A DNA stretch of 64,000 nt from Arthrobacter sp. ES3-54 (GCF_029504395.1 NZ_JAQFIF010000007.1:124001-188000), one strand, 5' to 3'; shown: positions 34,390 to 43,502, numbered from the stretch's first letter. Translations and numbers: made by a program. Notes: a model not told the origin generated them from the letters alone.

Positions 34390-35817
34390 TCAGCGGTGGG
34401 AGGTGGTGACGGACTTGATGCGGGTGTAATCCTCCAGGCCAAAGACGGAGAGGTCCTTGCCGGTGCCGGAGTGCTTGAAACCGCCGTGCGGGGCCTCGGC
34501 CGGGATCACCTGGTGGCAGTTGATCCAGACGGCGCCGAAGTCCAGTTCGTTGGATACCCGGGTGACGACGCCGTGGTTGTTGGACCAGACGCTGGACGCC
34601 AGTGCGTACTTCGTCCCGTTGGCGAGCTCGATGGCCTCCTCCTCCGTGGCGAACGGCTGGACGGTGACCACGGGTCCGAAGATCTCCTCGCACACCACCT
34701 CGTCGGCCTGGAAGACGCCGTCGATCACGGTGGGCTCGAAGTGATAGCCGGTGCCGGTGCGCTTGCCGCCGGAGAGGACCCTGGCGTTGGCGGGCAGCCG
34801 GGACATGAAGCCCTCCACCCGGTCCAGCTGCGCGGCGCTGTTCAGCGGCCCGAGGTCCGCGGCGTCGCCGCCGACCTGCAGCGCTGCGGCGGCCGTGGCG
34901 AGCGCGGCACCGAACTCTTGGTGAATGGATTTCTCCACAATCACGCGGGTGACGGCGGTGCAGTCCTGGCCGGCGTTGAAGAATGCGCCGAGCGCGATCT
35001 CCCTGGCCGCCAAGTCAATGTCGGTGTCGGCGAAGACGATCGCGGGTGCCTTGCCGCCGAGTTCCAGGTGGACGTCCTTGAGGGTCTTCGACGCCGCGGA
35101 CATCACCTGCGCCCCGGCCCGGGTGGAGCCGGTGATGGACACCATTTCCGGGATCTCGTGATCCACCATGGCGGCACCGGTCCCCCGGCCACCGCAGATG
35201 ACGTTCACGACGCCGGCCGGGTAGGCCTCCTGCGCCAGCTCGCCCAGGACCAGAGTGGACCACGGGGTGGTGTCCGCCGGCTTCAGCACCAGCGTGTTGC
35301 CGGCGGCGAGCGCCGGTCCGATCTTCCAAATGGCCATCATGAACGGGTAGTTCCACGGGGTGATCTGGGCGACCACGCCGAGGGGTTCACGCCGGACCGT
35401 GGAGGAAAAGCCGCGGACGTATTCGGTCTGGGCGGTCCCGGACACCACGCGGCAGGCGCCGGCAAAGAAGCGCAGCTGGTCGGCACCGCGGAGGATCTCG
35501 ATCTCGCGGGTCACCTGGCGGGGCTTGCCGGTGCAGGCCACCTCGGCGTCCAGGAGCCTATCGACGTTGGCTTCGATGAGGTCGGCGAGTTTGAGCATCA
35601 TGGCTTGGCGTTCGGCCGGGGTGGTCCGCTTGTAGCTCTGGAAGGCAGTGTGGGCGGCCTGGAACGCGCGGTCCACGGTGGCGGCGTCGCTGTCCGGCGC
35701 GGTGCCGAGCTGGACTCCGGTGGCGGGGTCGAAGAACGGCAGGGTGGCAGCGGCTGAACCGTCTGCGGCGCTGCCTTGGACGATCTCACCGTTGATGATG
35801 TTGTGCAGAGTGATCAT
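34390..35817 (-). CDS. NAD(P)-dependent aldehyde dehydrogenase (aminoaldehyde / semialdehyde type)
   Basis: The 475-residue enzyme has ALDH motifs: TPWNYPFMMAIWKIGPALAAGNT, VSITGSTRAG (NAD site), HLELGGKAP (general base Glu) and FFNAGQDCTAV (catalytic Cys). The C-terminal GFKHSGTGKDLSVFGLEDY is also present. The overall pattern resembles gamma-aminobutyraldehyde / betaine-aldehyde dehydrogenases. It should oxidise an aldehyde produced within the surrounding pathway. It lies 12 bases after the ThDP enzyme gene, in a single transcript with the permease upstream and amidohydrolases downstream. Confidence 0.92.
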   Translation of the reverse strand: MITLHNIINGEIVQGSAADGSAAATLPFFDPATGVQLGTAPDSDAATVDRAFQAAHTAFQSYKRTTPAERQAMMLKLADLIEANVDRLLDAEVACTGKPRQVTREIEILRGADQLRFFAGACRVVSGTAQTEYVRGFSSTVRREPLGVVAQITPWNYPFMMAIWKIGPALAAGNTLVLKPADTTPWSTLVLGELAQEAYPAGVVNVICGGRGTGAAMVDHEIPEMVSITGSTRAGAQVMSAASKTLKDVHLELGGKAPAIVFADTDIDLAAREIALGAFFNAGQDCTAVTRVIVEKSIHQEFGAALATAAAALQVGGDAADLGPLNSAAQLDRVEGFMSRLPANARVLSGGKRTGTGYHFEPTVIDGVFQADEVVCEEIFGPVVTVQPFATEEEAIELANGTKYALASSVWSNNHGVVTRVSNELDFGAVWINCHQVIPAEAPHGGFKHSGTGKDLSVFGLEDYTRIKSVTTSHR

Positions 35818-35829
35818 GGCGGGCTCCGG

Positions 35830-37470
35830 TCAGTTGCTGGCGGTCTTGGGTGAGCGGGTGGTGGGATCCTGCGGGAGGTGCAGGACCGCCGGCAGCCCGG
35901 ATTCGACGGCGCGGCGGAAGGCGGCGCCGAAGTCCTCGGCCTTCTCCACGCGTTCGCCGTAGCCGCCGTAGGACCGGGCCAGCGCGGCGAAGTCCGGGTT
36001 GGCCATGTGCGTGCCCGAGGGGCGGCCCGGGTAGTGGCCTTCCTGATGCTCACGGATCGTGGCAAAGATGCCGTTGTCCACCACGAGGGCGATGAACTTA
36101 CCGCCGTGGCCCATGGCGGTGGCCATTTCCTGGCCGTTCATCATGAAGCAGCCGTCGCCGGCCACGGAGATCACCTGGCGGCCGGGGTAGGCCAGGGAGG
36201 CAGTCACCGCGGCCGGAATCCCCATGCCCATGGCGCCGTTGCGGGGCGCTGCGAGGGAGTTCGCCGTGTTGTGCTTCAGGTAGCGGGCCGGCCACAGCGA
36301 GTGGTTCCCGGCGCCGTAGGTGATGACGGCGTCGTCGTCCATTTCCTGCTTGAGGATTTCCATCACGACGGCGAGGTCCACGCCGGTTCCACCGTCAGGC
36401 TGCGCGGTGGAGAACTTTTCGTAGTCCGCGCGGGCCCCTGCCAGCCAGCCGGCCGCGGGTTCCACCGCGGATTCCGTGGCGGCGAGTGCGTTGGCGAAGG
36501 ACGCGACGTGGGCCGGGATGTGCTGGTCCAGCCGGCCGAAGTGGCCCAGCAGATCGGCCCCGGGGTGGACCACGACGGTGACGGCATCCAGTCCGCGCTT
36601 GTAGCCGTCGGAGAGCACGTCGGCGCGGACGCAGCCGACGAACACCAGCAGATCGGCCTCATCGAGGCGGCGGGCGTTGGCGTCGCTGCGGGCGTAGCCG
36701 AGGTAGCCGGCGTAGGAGTCACTGCTGTGCGGGACGGCGTCATAGGCGCGGAAATCCGCGAGGACGGGGATGCCGTGGCGGGAGGACCAGCCAGCCAGCG
36801 CGTCGGAGGATTCCTGGTTCCAGCCTTCGCCGCCCACCACGATCAGGGGCTTCTTGGCCGCGGCCAGCTTGGCCTCCAGTCCGGCGAGGTCCGCCACTGA
36901 CGGCTCGGGCCGGGCTACGGTGCGGGGCTCCACTGTGCACGATTTCGCTGGGCCCGATTCAATGGCGTGGACCAGCACGTCTTCGGGGAGGCCGATCACG
37001 ACGGGACCCGGCCGGCCGCTGAGGGCCGTGAAGATGGCGTCGTCCACCACGCGGGCGGCGGAGTCGGCGTCGTCGAGCGTCACGACTTTCTTGGCGGTGC
37101 TGCCGAACCAGGCGTTGATGTCGAATTCCTGGAACGACTCCCGGCCGCGGTCCGCGACCGGGATGAGGCCCACGAACAGGATCATCGGGGTGGCGTCCTG
37201 GTGCGCGGTGTGGATGGCGATGAAGGCGTTGGCGGCACCGGGGCCACGGGTCACCATGGCCACGCCCGGAAGCTCCGTGAGCCGGCCTTCGGCGAGGGCC
37301 ATGAACCCGGCGCCGCCTTCGTGGCGGGTCACCACGGTTTCAATGGAGGATCCGTACAGGCCGTCCAGCACATCCAGGAAGCTCTCCCCGGGAACACTGT
37401 AGACGCGCTGGATACCGGCTCGTTCCAGCTGGGCAACAATCAGGTGCCCGGCGGTGGTTGTTGTACTCAA
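35830..37470 (-). CDS. Thiamine-diphosphate-dependent enzyme (acetolactate synthase / decarboxylase-like)
   Basis: The 546-residue protein has the three ThDP-enzyme domains. The N-terminal catalytic Glu is retained in TRHEGGAGFMA, which excludes a glyoxylate-carboligase-type active site where Val replaces it. The ThDP-Mg motif is GDGCFMMNGQEMATA with VVDN near residue 450. The start is TTG 37470, overlapping the permease stop as TTGA; the first in-frame ATG is far inside the domain. It probably decarboxylates a 2-oxo acid or joins acyl units; the substrate is unknown. Confidence 0.85.
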   Translation of the reverse strand: MSTTTTAGHLIVAQLERAGIQRVYSVPGESFLDVLDGLYGSSIETVVTRHEGGAGFMALAEGRLTELPGVAMVTRGPGAANAFIAIHTAHQDATPMILFVGLIPVADRGRESFQEFDINAWFGSTAKKVVTLDDADSAARVVDDAIFTALSGRPGPVVIGLPEDVLVHAIESGPAKSCTVEPRTVARPEPSVADLAGLEAKLAAAKKPLIVVGGEGWNQESSDALAGWSSRHGIPVLADFRAYDAVPHSSDSYAGYLGYARSDANARRLDEADLLVFVGCVRADVLSDGYKRGLDAVTVVVHPGADLLGHFGRLDQHIPAHVASFANALAATESAVEPAAGWLAGARADYEKFSTAQPDGGTGVDLAVVMEILKQEMDDDAVITYGAGNHSLWPARYLKHNTANSLAAPRNGAMGMGIPAAVTASLAYPGRQVISVAGDGCFMMNGQEMATAMGHGGKFIALVVDNGIFATIREHQEGHYPGRPSGTHMANPDFAALARSYGGYGERVEKAEDFGAAFRRAVESGLPAVLHLPQDPTTRSPKTASN

Positions 37471-38804
37471 TGCCTCATTCCCTTTTCTTCGATGCTCAGT
37501 GCGGGGAGGAAAATGCCGGACAGCGCGGTCAATACGGATACCACCAGCAAGATGATGGCGCCGGGCCAGAACGAGTTGCCCTTGGCTGCCACGAGGGCGG
37601 TGGCGATCAGCGGCACGAAGCCGGAGATGACGCCGGCGCTGTTGGAGGTGATGGCGACGCCGGTGTACCGGACCTTTGTGGCGAAGAGTGCGGTCAGGGC
37701 CGTTCCGGACACCGCGTAAGGGATGGACAGGGTGCACACGCCGATGATCATGGCGATGATGACCAGGGCGGGGTTGGCGGTGTCGATGGCCAGGAAGACC
37801 GGCACGGCGATGACGGCGGAGGCGATGCCGCCCCAGAGGATGACCTTGCTGGCGCCGTACTTCTCGCCCATGCGGCCGGCCCAGATCAGGGCGAAGATTT
37901 CGAAGACGGCGGCGAGGAGCGAGCCGAGAAGCAAGGTTTCGTAGGGCATCTTGAGCACCTTGGTGCCGTAGAAGACTACGAAGCTGGTGATGAGGTAGAA
38001 GCCGCCGATGCCCAGCAGCGCCGAGCACATGCCCACCAAGATCTGGCGCCAGCTCTTCGTCAGGACGCCGCGGATGGGGGCGTGCTCGGTCTCGCCGGAC
38101 TCCATGAGGGCTTCGAATTCCGGGGACTCGCTGAGCTTGCTGCGGATCCACATCGAGACGGCCAGCAGCGGGATCGCCGCGATGAACGGGATGCGCCAGC
38201 CCCACGCGTCGAAGTTGGCCTGGCCCACCAGGTACAGCATTCCGAAGAACCCGCCGGAGGACAGGATGGTGCCGATCGGCGAACCGATCTGCGGGAGGGC
38301 AGCGTAGCGGGCGCGCTTGGCGACCGGGGCGTTTTCGACGGCGATAATCACCGCGCCGCTCCATTCGCCGCCGACGGCGAGACCCTGCAGGATGCGCAGC
38401 GCGACCAGCAGGATGGGCGCTGCGACGCCGATCGTCATGTAGTTCGGGAGCAGGCCGATGAGCCCGGTCACGAGGCCGATGCCCACGATGGTGACCATCA
38501 GGATCTTCTTGCGCCCCACCTTGTCCCCCAGGGCCCCGAAGATGAAGCCGCCGATCGGGCGGGCCACGAAGCCCACGGCCAGGGTGGCAAAGGAGCTCAT
38601 GGCCGAGACGAAGGGGTCCTGGGACACGAAGTACTGCGCGTTGAACACCAGCGCTGCGGCCGTGGTGAACAGGAAGAAGTCGTACCACTCCAGCGCCGTT
38701 CCGACGAGGGCCGCGAGGGCGACTTTCTTGGCCACGCTCTCATCGACAACCCCTGGTAACTGCGGGCCGGCGGTGGTGGTGGCGTTGCTTGCGCTGCTTG
38801 CCAT
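37467..38804 (-). CDS. MFS permease, metabolite:H+ symporter (MHS) family
   Basis: The 445-residue protein has twelve predicted membrane helices and MHS signatures: GTALEWYDFFLFTTAAALVF in helix 1, GDKVGRKKIL in the 2-3 loop, RILQGLAVGGEWSGAV in helix 4, and GRMGEKYGASKV in the 8-9 loop. These permeases import carboxylates or amino-acid-like osmolytes. It is the first gene of the minus-strand catabolic operon, with GGAG before the ATG. Thus it is the likely uptake system for that pathway. A paralogue lies 1.5 kb away on the other strand. Confidence 0.92.
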   Translation of the reverse strand: MASSASNATTTAGPQLPGVVDESVAKKVALAALVGTALEWYDFFLFTTAAALVFNAQYFVSQDPFVSAMSSFATLAVGFVARPIGGFIFGALGDKVGRKKILMVTIVGIGLVTGLIGLLPNYMTIGVAAPILLVALRILQGLAVGGEWSGAVIIAVENAPVAKRARYAALPQIGSPIGTILSSGGFFGMLYLVGQANFDAWGWRIPFIAAIPLLAVSMWIRSKLSESPEFEALMESGETEHAPIRGVLTKSWRQILVGMCSALLGIGGFYLITSFVVFYGTKVLKMPYETLLLGSLLAAVFEIFALIWAGRMGEKYGASKVILWGGIASAVIAVPVFLAIDTANPALVIIAMIIGVCTLSIPYAVSGTALTALFATKVRYTGVAITSNSAGVISGFVPLIATALVAAKGNSFWPGAIILLVVSVLTALSGIFLPALSIEEKGMRH

Positions 38805-38911
38805 GATTACTCCAAATAGATGTGACTGGTCTTGGCGGTGGCCCCTGGGCGGTCATCCCACCCGGGCACAAATCCGTCCGTGTCGATTCGGGCGAGGACG
38901 CTTCAGGCGGG

Positions 38912-38927
38912 TGTGATTGGGCTCACC
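38912..38927. promoter_or_regulatory. Candidate CRP/GlxR site in the catabolic divergent promoter region
   Basis: TGTGATTGGGCTCACC matches TGTGA-N6-TCACA in nine of ten defined positions. It lies midway between the permease operon and the PucR gene, suggesting carbon-source control of the divergent locus. Confidence 0.45.
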
Positions 38928-38999
38928 CCTGGTGCTTCCATCCATTCTGCCAGTAGCTTTTTCCAAAATGACTGGCCGTGCGCCACGCATTCCAGACCC

Positions 39000-39005
39000 T
39001 AGAAT
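39000..39005 (+). promoter_or_regulatory. -10 box of the pucR-like gene (leaderless)
   Basis: TAGAAT ends six bases before the ATG at 39012, which supports this start over GTG 39006. Confidence 0.6.
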
Positions 39006-39011
39006 GTGAGA

Positions 39012-40208
39012 ATGCACAATTTTGAATCGCCGGGGGATGGTTTCCGCTGGAGCGAACTGGTGGACCAGCTAGAAGGCAGGCTGGACATCCTGGCCCAGGC
39101 CTTCACCGCCCGGGTCCGGCAAATCCCGGAGTACGGCGAAAGCCAGGTGACTGTCCTGGAAATCCGGGACACGGCGCGGGAAACGTTCCGCCGGCTCATT
39201 CACGGGCTTCGGGGCGGCCCGGCGGAAACGGCACGGGATGGGTTGCTCGCCTTTGCCTCGGACCTCGGGTCCAAACGGGCGAGGGCCGGGATACCGCCGG
39301 AGTCCCTGACGTCTGCGGTACGGCTGGACTTCAGCATCCTGTGGGCAGACCTCCTGGAGATCGCCTCGCCGGAGGACGCGGGCCTGCTCGCCTCCCGGGT
39401 GGATCAGGTCTGGCGGGTCGTCGACGAATTCGCCACCCGGACGCACATGAGCTACCTGACCGAGCGCGTGCGCATGGCCCAGGAAGAGTCCAGCATCCAG
39501 CGCGAATTCATCGCCCGGCTGTTCAACCGGAGCACGCCCTCGGCCGAAACTTCCTCGCAGGTGGGCTCCGCACTGGGCATCGGGCCGGATGCCCGGTGCG
39601 GCCTCGTCGCTGCCAGCGGCGAGGCCGGGGCTCGCCTTCGTGCGGCCGCAACCCAGTTCGGCGCCGCCCAGCGCCGCCAAAAGATCTTCCTGCACGAATC
39701 CGGCGGAAACACCTACCTGTTTTGGCCGCTCCTGCTGTGGCCGCCATCTGCGGGGAGGTCCAGAGAAACACGGAGCGTGCCGCAGCTGCCGCAGCTTGTG
39801 GCGGATATTCCCTGCGGCTATGTCCCGGAGGTGCATGGGCTGCGCGGCCTCCCTGCCGCCGCCCGGACCGCAGAGAGTCTCGCGGCCCTGCTTCGCCCGA
39901 GCGATGCCGGCCCCCTGTCCGCGGATGCCGCGTGGGCCCGGTTTGCGCAACAAAACCTCCAGGACGCCGGGCTCGACCTCGCCGCCCAACTGGAGGAGGC
40001 CATGGAGGAATGCCGCGGCGGGGAACGGGAGCGCCTCAGGGAAACCGTGCAGCACTATCTCTCCACCGGGAACATCACAGCCACGGCCGAACAGCTGTTC
40101 TGCCACCGGAACACCATCCTGAACCGGCTCAACCGCTTCCAGGAACTGACCGGAATCGTCTTGACCATTCCGGCCCAGGCCGCGCGGCTGGTGGTCGCCT
40201 GGGCCTGA
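39012..40208 (+). CDS. PucR-family transcriptional regulator
   Basis: The 398-residue regulator has an N-terminal sensory region with helices at about 20-150, a GGDEF-like degenerate middle segment and a PucR C-terminal helix-turn-helix. The last reads ETVQHYLSTGNITATAEQLF then HRNTILNRLNRFQELTGI (about 345-395). PucR regulators are activators of purine or related nitrogen-compound catabolism. Its position between the two divergent catabolic transcripts makes it their probable activator. The inducer is unknown. Confidence 0.88.
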   Translation: MHNFESPGDGFRWSELVDQLEGRLDILAQAFTARVRQIPEYGESQVTVLEIRDTARETFRRLIHGLRGGPAETARDGLLAFASDLGSKRARAGIPPESLTSAVRLDFSILWADLLEIASPEDAGLLASRVDQVWRVVDEFATRTHMSYLTERVRMAQEESSIQREFIARLFNRSTPSAETSSQVGSALGIGPDARCGLVAASGEAGARLRAAATQFGAAQRRQKIFLHESGGNTYLFWPLLLWPPSAGRSRETRSVPQLPQLVADIPCGYVPEVHGLRGLPAAARTAESLAALLRPSDAGPLSADAAWARFAQQNLQDAGLDLAAQLEEAMEECRGGERERLRETVQHYLSTGNITATAEQLFCHRNTILNRLNRFQELTGIVLTIPAQAARLVVAWA

Positions 40209-40341
40209 TGGTTGTATGAACACACACTTCGGGGCCTTTATTGGTGGGGTTTTCGCCATTGAGCTGTGATCACCAACACAGAATAGTTGGCTACTACCTT
40301 GCACCGGACATTCGTCCCCGCACCCCCATCTGGAGAAATTG

Positions 40342-41742
40342 ATGGCTCAATCGGTAGAAACCACCTCCCACGCGGCTGCCCGCTTGGACCTGGCCAAGAT
40401 GCGTAAAATCGCCCTCGCCAGCGTCATCGGCACCACCGTCGAGTGGTACGACCTCTTTGTTTTCGGCACAGCATCCGCGCTCGTCTTCAACAAGATCTTC
40501 TTCCCCAGCTTCGACCCCATCGTGGGCACCATGCTCGCCTTCGGCACCTTCGCCTCCGCCTACATTGCACGCATGGTGGGCGCCATCATCTTCGGCCACT
40601 TCGGGGACCGCCTGGGCCGGAAGTCCATGCTCCTGATTTCACTGCTGACCATGGGCGCCGCCACCTTCGCCATCGGCCTGCTGCCTGACTACAACAGCAT
40701 CGGCATCATGGCGCCTCTGCTGCTGCTCTTCCTGCGCGTCATCCAGGGCTTGGCCCTGGGCGGCGAATGGGGCGGCGCCGTCCTGATGACGGTGGAACAC
40801 GCCCCCGCGTCCCAGCGCGGGTTCTACGGTTCACTGGTCCAGGTGGGCGTGCCCGCCGGGACCCTGATCGCCAACGTCGCGTTCCTCATTGTCGCCTCGA
40901 GTGTCAGCACCGAAGCCCTCCTCGCCTGGGGCTGGCGTATCCCGTTCATGGCCTCCGCGCTGCTGGTGGCCGTGGGCATCTACATCCGGCTGCACATCGA
41001 GGAAACCCCGTCCTTCCAGGCAGTCAAGGATGCCGGCGCCAAGGCCAAGCTGCCCTTCGCGGCCCTTATGGCCAAGTACTGGAAGCAGGTCATCCTCGGC
41101 GGCGTCGCCACTCTGTCCACCGGCAGCACCTTCACCCTGCTCGTGGCCTCGGGTGTTTCCTACGGCAAGAAGGAACTGGGCCACTCGGAAACCCTGATGC
41201 TGTGGGTAGTGCTGGCTTCCTGCGCCCTGTGCTTTGTCCTGATCCCCTTCTTCGGCCGGCTCTCTGACAAGTTCGGCCGCAAGCCGATCATCTACGCAGG
41301 TGTTGCCGCCGAGGCAGTCCTGGCGTTCCCGATGTTCTGGCTCATGGACACCAAGTCCGTGCCGCTGCTGTTCGTCGCCTACCTGGCCATGATGACGGCC
41401 TTCGCCGCGAACTACGGCCCGATCGCCACGTTCCTCGCCGAGCTCTTCGGTTCCAAGGTCCGCTACTCGGGGCTGTCCGTCGCGTACATGCTCTCCGGGC
41501 TCCTCGGCAGCGCCGCGACGCCGTTCATCACCACGTGGCTGCTGGGCATGACCCACCAGAGCTCCTCCATCGCGTGGTACATCATGGCCGCCGCCCTCGT
41601 CTCGCTCTGTGCCTTGTTCGTCCTGACCGAAACCCGGCACGGCAACATCGACGCCGTCGACTCCGCCCCCACCGACGCGGTCACCGGCGTAACCACCGGC
41701 GCAAAAACTGACCCGTCCGCCGAAGTGGTGGCTGCCAAATGA
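40342..41742 (+). CDS. MFS permease, metabolite:H+ symporter (MHS) family
   Basis: The 466-residue protein has twelve predicted helices: GTTVEWYDLFVFGTASALVF in helix 1, GDRLGRKSML in the 2-3 loop, RVIQGLALGGEWGGAVLM in helix 4 and GRLSDKFGRKPI in the 8-9 loop. It is a clear paralogue of the permease at 37467. ATG 40342 has GGAGAA upstream; an in-frame TTG three bases earlier is not needed. Its stop overlaps the RidA start as ATGA, so permease, RidA and RraA-like genes are one transcript. The last 40 residues are a Thr/Ala/Asp-rich tail. Confidence 0.92.
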   Translation: MAQSVETTSHAAARLDLAKMRKIALASVIGTTVEWYDLFVFGTASALVFNKIFFPSFDPIVGTMLAFGTFASAYIARMVGAIIFGHFGDRLGRKSMLLISLLTMGAATFAIGLLPDYNSIGIMAPLLLLFLRVIQGLALGGEWGGAVLMTVEHAPASQRGFYGSLVQVGVPAGTLIANVAFLIVASSVSTEALLAWGWRIPFMASALLVAVGIYIRLHIEETPSFQAVKDAGAKAKLPFAALMAKYWKQVILGGVATLSTGSTFTLLVASGVSYGKKELGHSETLMLWVVLASCALCFVLIPFFGRLSDKFGRKPIIYAGVAAEAVLAFPMFWLMDTKSVPLLFVAYLAMMTAFAANYGPIATFLAELFGSKVRYSGLSVAYMLSGLLGSAATPFITTWLLGMTHQSSSIAWYIMAAALVSLCALFVLTETRHGNIDAVDSAPTDAVTGVTTGAKTDPSAEVVAAK

Positions 41743-42194
41743 CAGTTCAGGACGTTCACCCCACTGCCCTTCCCGCTGTTCCTCCCGTAACCGGGACCGT
41801 CCGCAGGATCGCGCAGATCCCGGGCGGCGCGGCCGCCGTCGGCCCCTTCTCCCAGGCGGTCGTCGCCAACGGGTTTGTATTCACCGCCGGCCAGATCCCC
41901 GCGATCAGCGGGCTGGACCACCAGCCCGACACGTTCGAGGACCAGGTGCGGCAGACCATCGTCAACCTCCGCTCGGTGCTTGAGGCGGCCGGGTCCGGCC
42001 TGGAGCATGCGGTCAAAATCAACGGCTACCTCACGGATCCCAGCCAGCTCGAAGCCTACAACCGGGTCTACTCGGAGTTCTTTGGCGCGGCCAAGCCGGC
42101 GCGGACCACCGTCTGCGTGAGCCTCTGGGGCGTCGCGCTGGAGATCGAGTGCGTGGCCGTGGTTGCCGGCACGACGGCGCCGGAGGCTCAGTGA
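41739..42194 (+). CDS. RidA/YjgF family enamine/imine deaminase
   Basis: The 151-residue protein has the RidA fold markers GPFSQAVVANGFVFTAGQIP (about 34-53), the conserved NLRSVLEAAGSGLE helix, and PARTTVCV with the catalytic Arg of active RidA proteins. The conserved EIE near the C-terminus is also present. RidA hydrolyses reactive imines formed by PLP or flavin enzymes. In a catabolic operon it probably finishes or protects an amine-releasing step. The start overlaps the permease stop by four bases, and the stop overlaps the next start as GTGA. Confidence 0.9.
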   Translation: MTVQDVHPTALPAVPPVTGTVRRIAQIPGGAAAVGPFSQAVVANGFVFTAGQIPAISGLDHQPDTFEDQVRQTIVNLRSVLEAAGSGLEHAVKINGYLTDPSQLEAYNRVYSEFFGAAKPARTTVCVSLWGVALEIECVAVVAGTTAPEAQ

Positions 42195-42841
42195 GCACCG
42201 CGAGCACCGGAAGCGCAGTGCTTAGCGGTGAGCTCGCCGGCGGACTCGCCGAGGGGCTCGCCGCCGTCAGTTACCCCACGATCGGGCACTTCCTGGAGGA
42301 CGGATTCGTGGATCCGGCCATCCGTTCGCTGCTCGATGGCGTCAAGGTGGCGGGCCCGGCGGTCACGGTGCGCATCGCGGACCATGACGCCTACGCCATG
42401 AACCGGGCCCTGCTGGAGTTGTACCCCGGCGCGGTGCTGGTGGTGGACATGTCCGGTGACCACCGGCACGCGCCGGTGGGGGCGGTCACCGCGGCAGCGG
42501 CCACCGCGCAAGGCGCCGCCGGCGTCGTCGTCGACGGCGTGGCCACCGACATCCTGGAGCTCCGCACCACCGGCCTGCCGGTCTTCGCCCGCGGAACTTC
42601 GTGCCTGACCACCAAGCGGGTCCGCAGCGCCGGCTCCGCCGTGAATGTCCCGGTGCAGTGCGGCGGTGTCCAGGTCAATCCGGGCGACTGGGTGCTCGGG
42701 GATGACAACGGCGTGATTGTCCTGTCCCCGGAGGCGGCAGCCGAGGTCTTGGGCCAGGCACTGGCCTCCGACGCCGCCGAACCGGCGCTGCTGGCACGGA
42801 TCGTATCCGGCGAACCGCTGGAATCGGTGCTGGCGTTCTGA
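42191..42841 (+). CDS. RraA-family protein (HMG/CHA aldolase / oxaloacetate decarboxylase-like)
   Basis: The 216-residue protein shows the RraA-like fold: PTIGHFLEDG, GPAVTVRIADHDAYAMNRALL, GAVLVVDMSGDHRHAPVG, GVVVDGVATDILELRTTGLPVFARG and PGDWVLGDDNGVIVL. The G-x-x-x-D motif with the following R (VVDGVATD, then PVFARG) resembles the metal site of family members. These split 4-carboxy-4-hydroxy-2-oxo acids or decarboxylate oxaloacetate; it is not the RNase E inhibitor role. GTG 42191 overlaps the RidA stop. It is the last gene of the plus-strand half of the catabolic locus. Confidence 0.82.
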   Translation: MSTASTGSAVLSGELAGGLAEGLAAVSYPTIGHFLEDGFVDPAIRSLLDGVKVAGPAVTVRIADHDAYAMNRALLELYPGAVLVVDMSGDHRHAPVGAVTAAAATAQGAAGVVVDGVATDILELRTTGLPVFARGTSCLTTKRVRSAGSAVNVPVQCGGVQVNPGDWVLGDDNGVIVLSPEAAAEVLGQALASDAAEPALLARIVSGEPLESVLAF

Positions 42842-42872
42842 GGGCGGCGCGGGCAACGGGCACGGGATGGGG

Positions 42873-42878
42873 TAGAAC
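42873..42878 (+). promoter_or_regulatory. -10 box of the NUDIX-like gene (leaderless)
   Basis: TAGAAC ends six bases before the ATG at 42885. Confidence 0.55.
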
Positions 42879-42884
42879 TTAACC

Positions 42885-43424
42885 ATGAATGTGCGCACCC
42901 CTGACCCGAATCCCGGCTGGCTCTCCGACGACGACCTGTTCGAAGCGCGGGGCAAGCTGCCGATGGTCTATGTCGAGGCCGTTCCGGTCCGGCTGGACCC
43001 TCTCGGGTTCGTGAACGAGGTCGGCACGCTGCTGCAGGCCGACGAGGACGGCGCCATGGTCCGTTCCCTGGTGTCCGGCCGCGTTCTCTACCGCGAGACC
43101 ATCCGCGCCGCGCTGCTCCGCCACATGGAGAAGGACCTGGGCCCGCTTGCCTTCCCGCAGCTGCCGGTCAGCCCGGTGCCGTTCACGGTGGCTGAGTACT
43201 TCCCGTCTCCGTCCCATACCGGCTTCACGGATGACCGTCAGCACGCCGTTGCCCTGGCGTACATCATTCCCGTCACCGGCGAATGCTCCCCGCGCCAGGA
43301 CGCCCTTGAGCTGACCTGGATGACCCCGCAGGAGGTCATGAGCACGGACGTACAGCTGGAATTCAGCGGCGGCCGGGGGGCCCTGATCCGGCAGGCGCTG
43401 GCCTTCGCGGGAGTCGGCAACTAG
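42885..43424 (+). CDS. DUF4916 / NUDIX-like hydrolase
   Basis: The 179-residue protein matches the actinobacterial DUF4916 family, a NUDIX-fold branch: WLSDDDLFEARGKLPMVYVEAVPVRLD, VSGRVLYRETIRAALLRHMEKDLGPLAFP, then PFTVAEYFPSP and DDRQHAVALAYIIPVTGEC. The canonical NUDIX box is degenerate, with RETIRAALLRHMEKDLG in its place, so catalysis is uncertain. The gene is monocistronic, leaderless, and followed by a 9-bp hairpin. Confidence 0.85.
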   Translation: MNVRTPDPNPGWLSDDDLFEARGKLPMVYVEAVPVRLDPLGFVNEVGTLLQADEDGAMVRSLVSGRVLYRETIRAALLRHMEKDLGPLAFPQLPVSPVPFTVAEYFPSPSHTGFTDDRQHAVALAYIIPVTGECSPRQDALELTWMTPQEVMSTDVQLEFSGGRGALIRQALAFAGVGN

Positions 43425-43450
43425 CCGAGACCCTTGGGTCCCGCGCCGTC

Positions 43451-43482
43451 CGGGGACGCTCGGGGCGTCCCGGGCGTCCCCG
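43451..43482 (+). terminator. Hairpin after the NUDIX-like gene
   Basis: CGGGGACGC (43451-43459) pairs with GCGTCCCCG (43474-43482); an alternative inner stem GGGACGC/GCGTCCC also exists. It lies 26 bases past the stop. Confidence 0.6.
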
Positions 43483-43502
43483 AATTCACGCACCTGATTT
43501 TG

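Noticed and set aside
35830..37470. Glyoxylate carboligase assignment for the ThDP enzyme
   Set aside because: The catalytic Glu is present in the RHEGGAG motif whereas Gcl has Val at that position.
35830..38688. Extended 952-codon frame through the ThDP enzyme and permease genes
   Set aside because: Only the downstream 546 codons from TTG 37470 match a protein family; the rest is an out-of-frame shadow of the permease.
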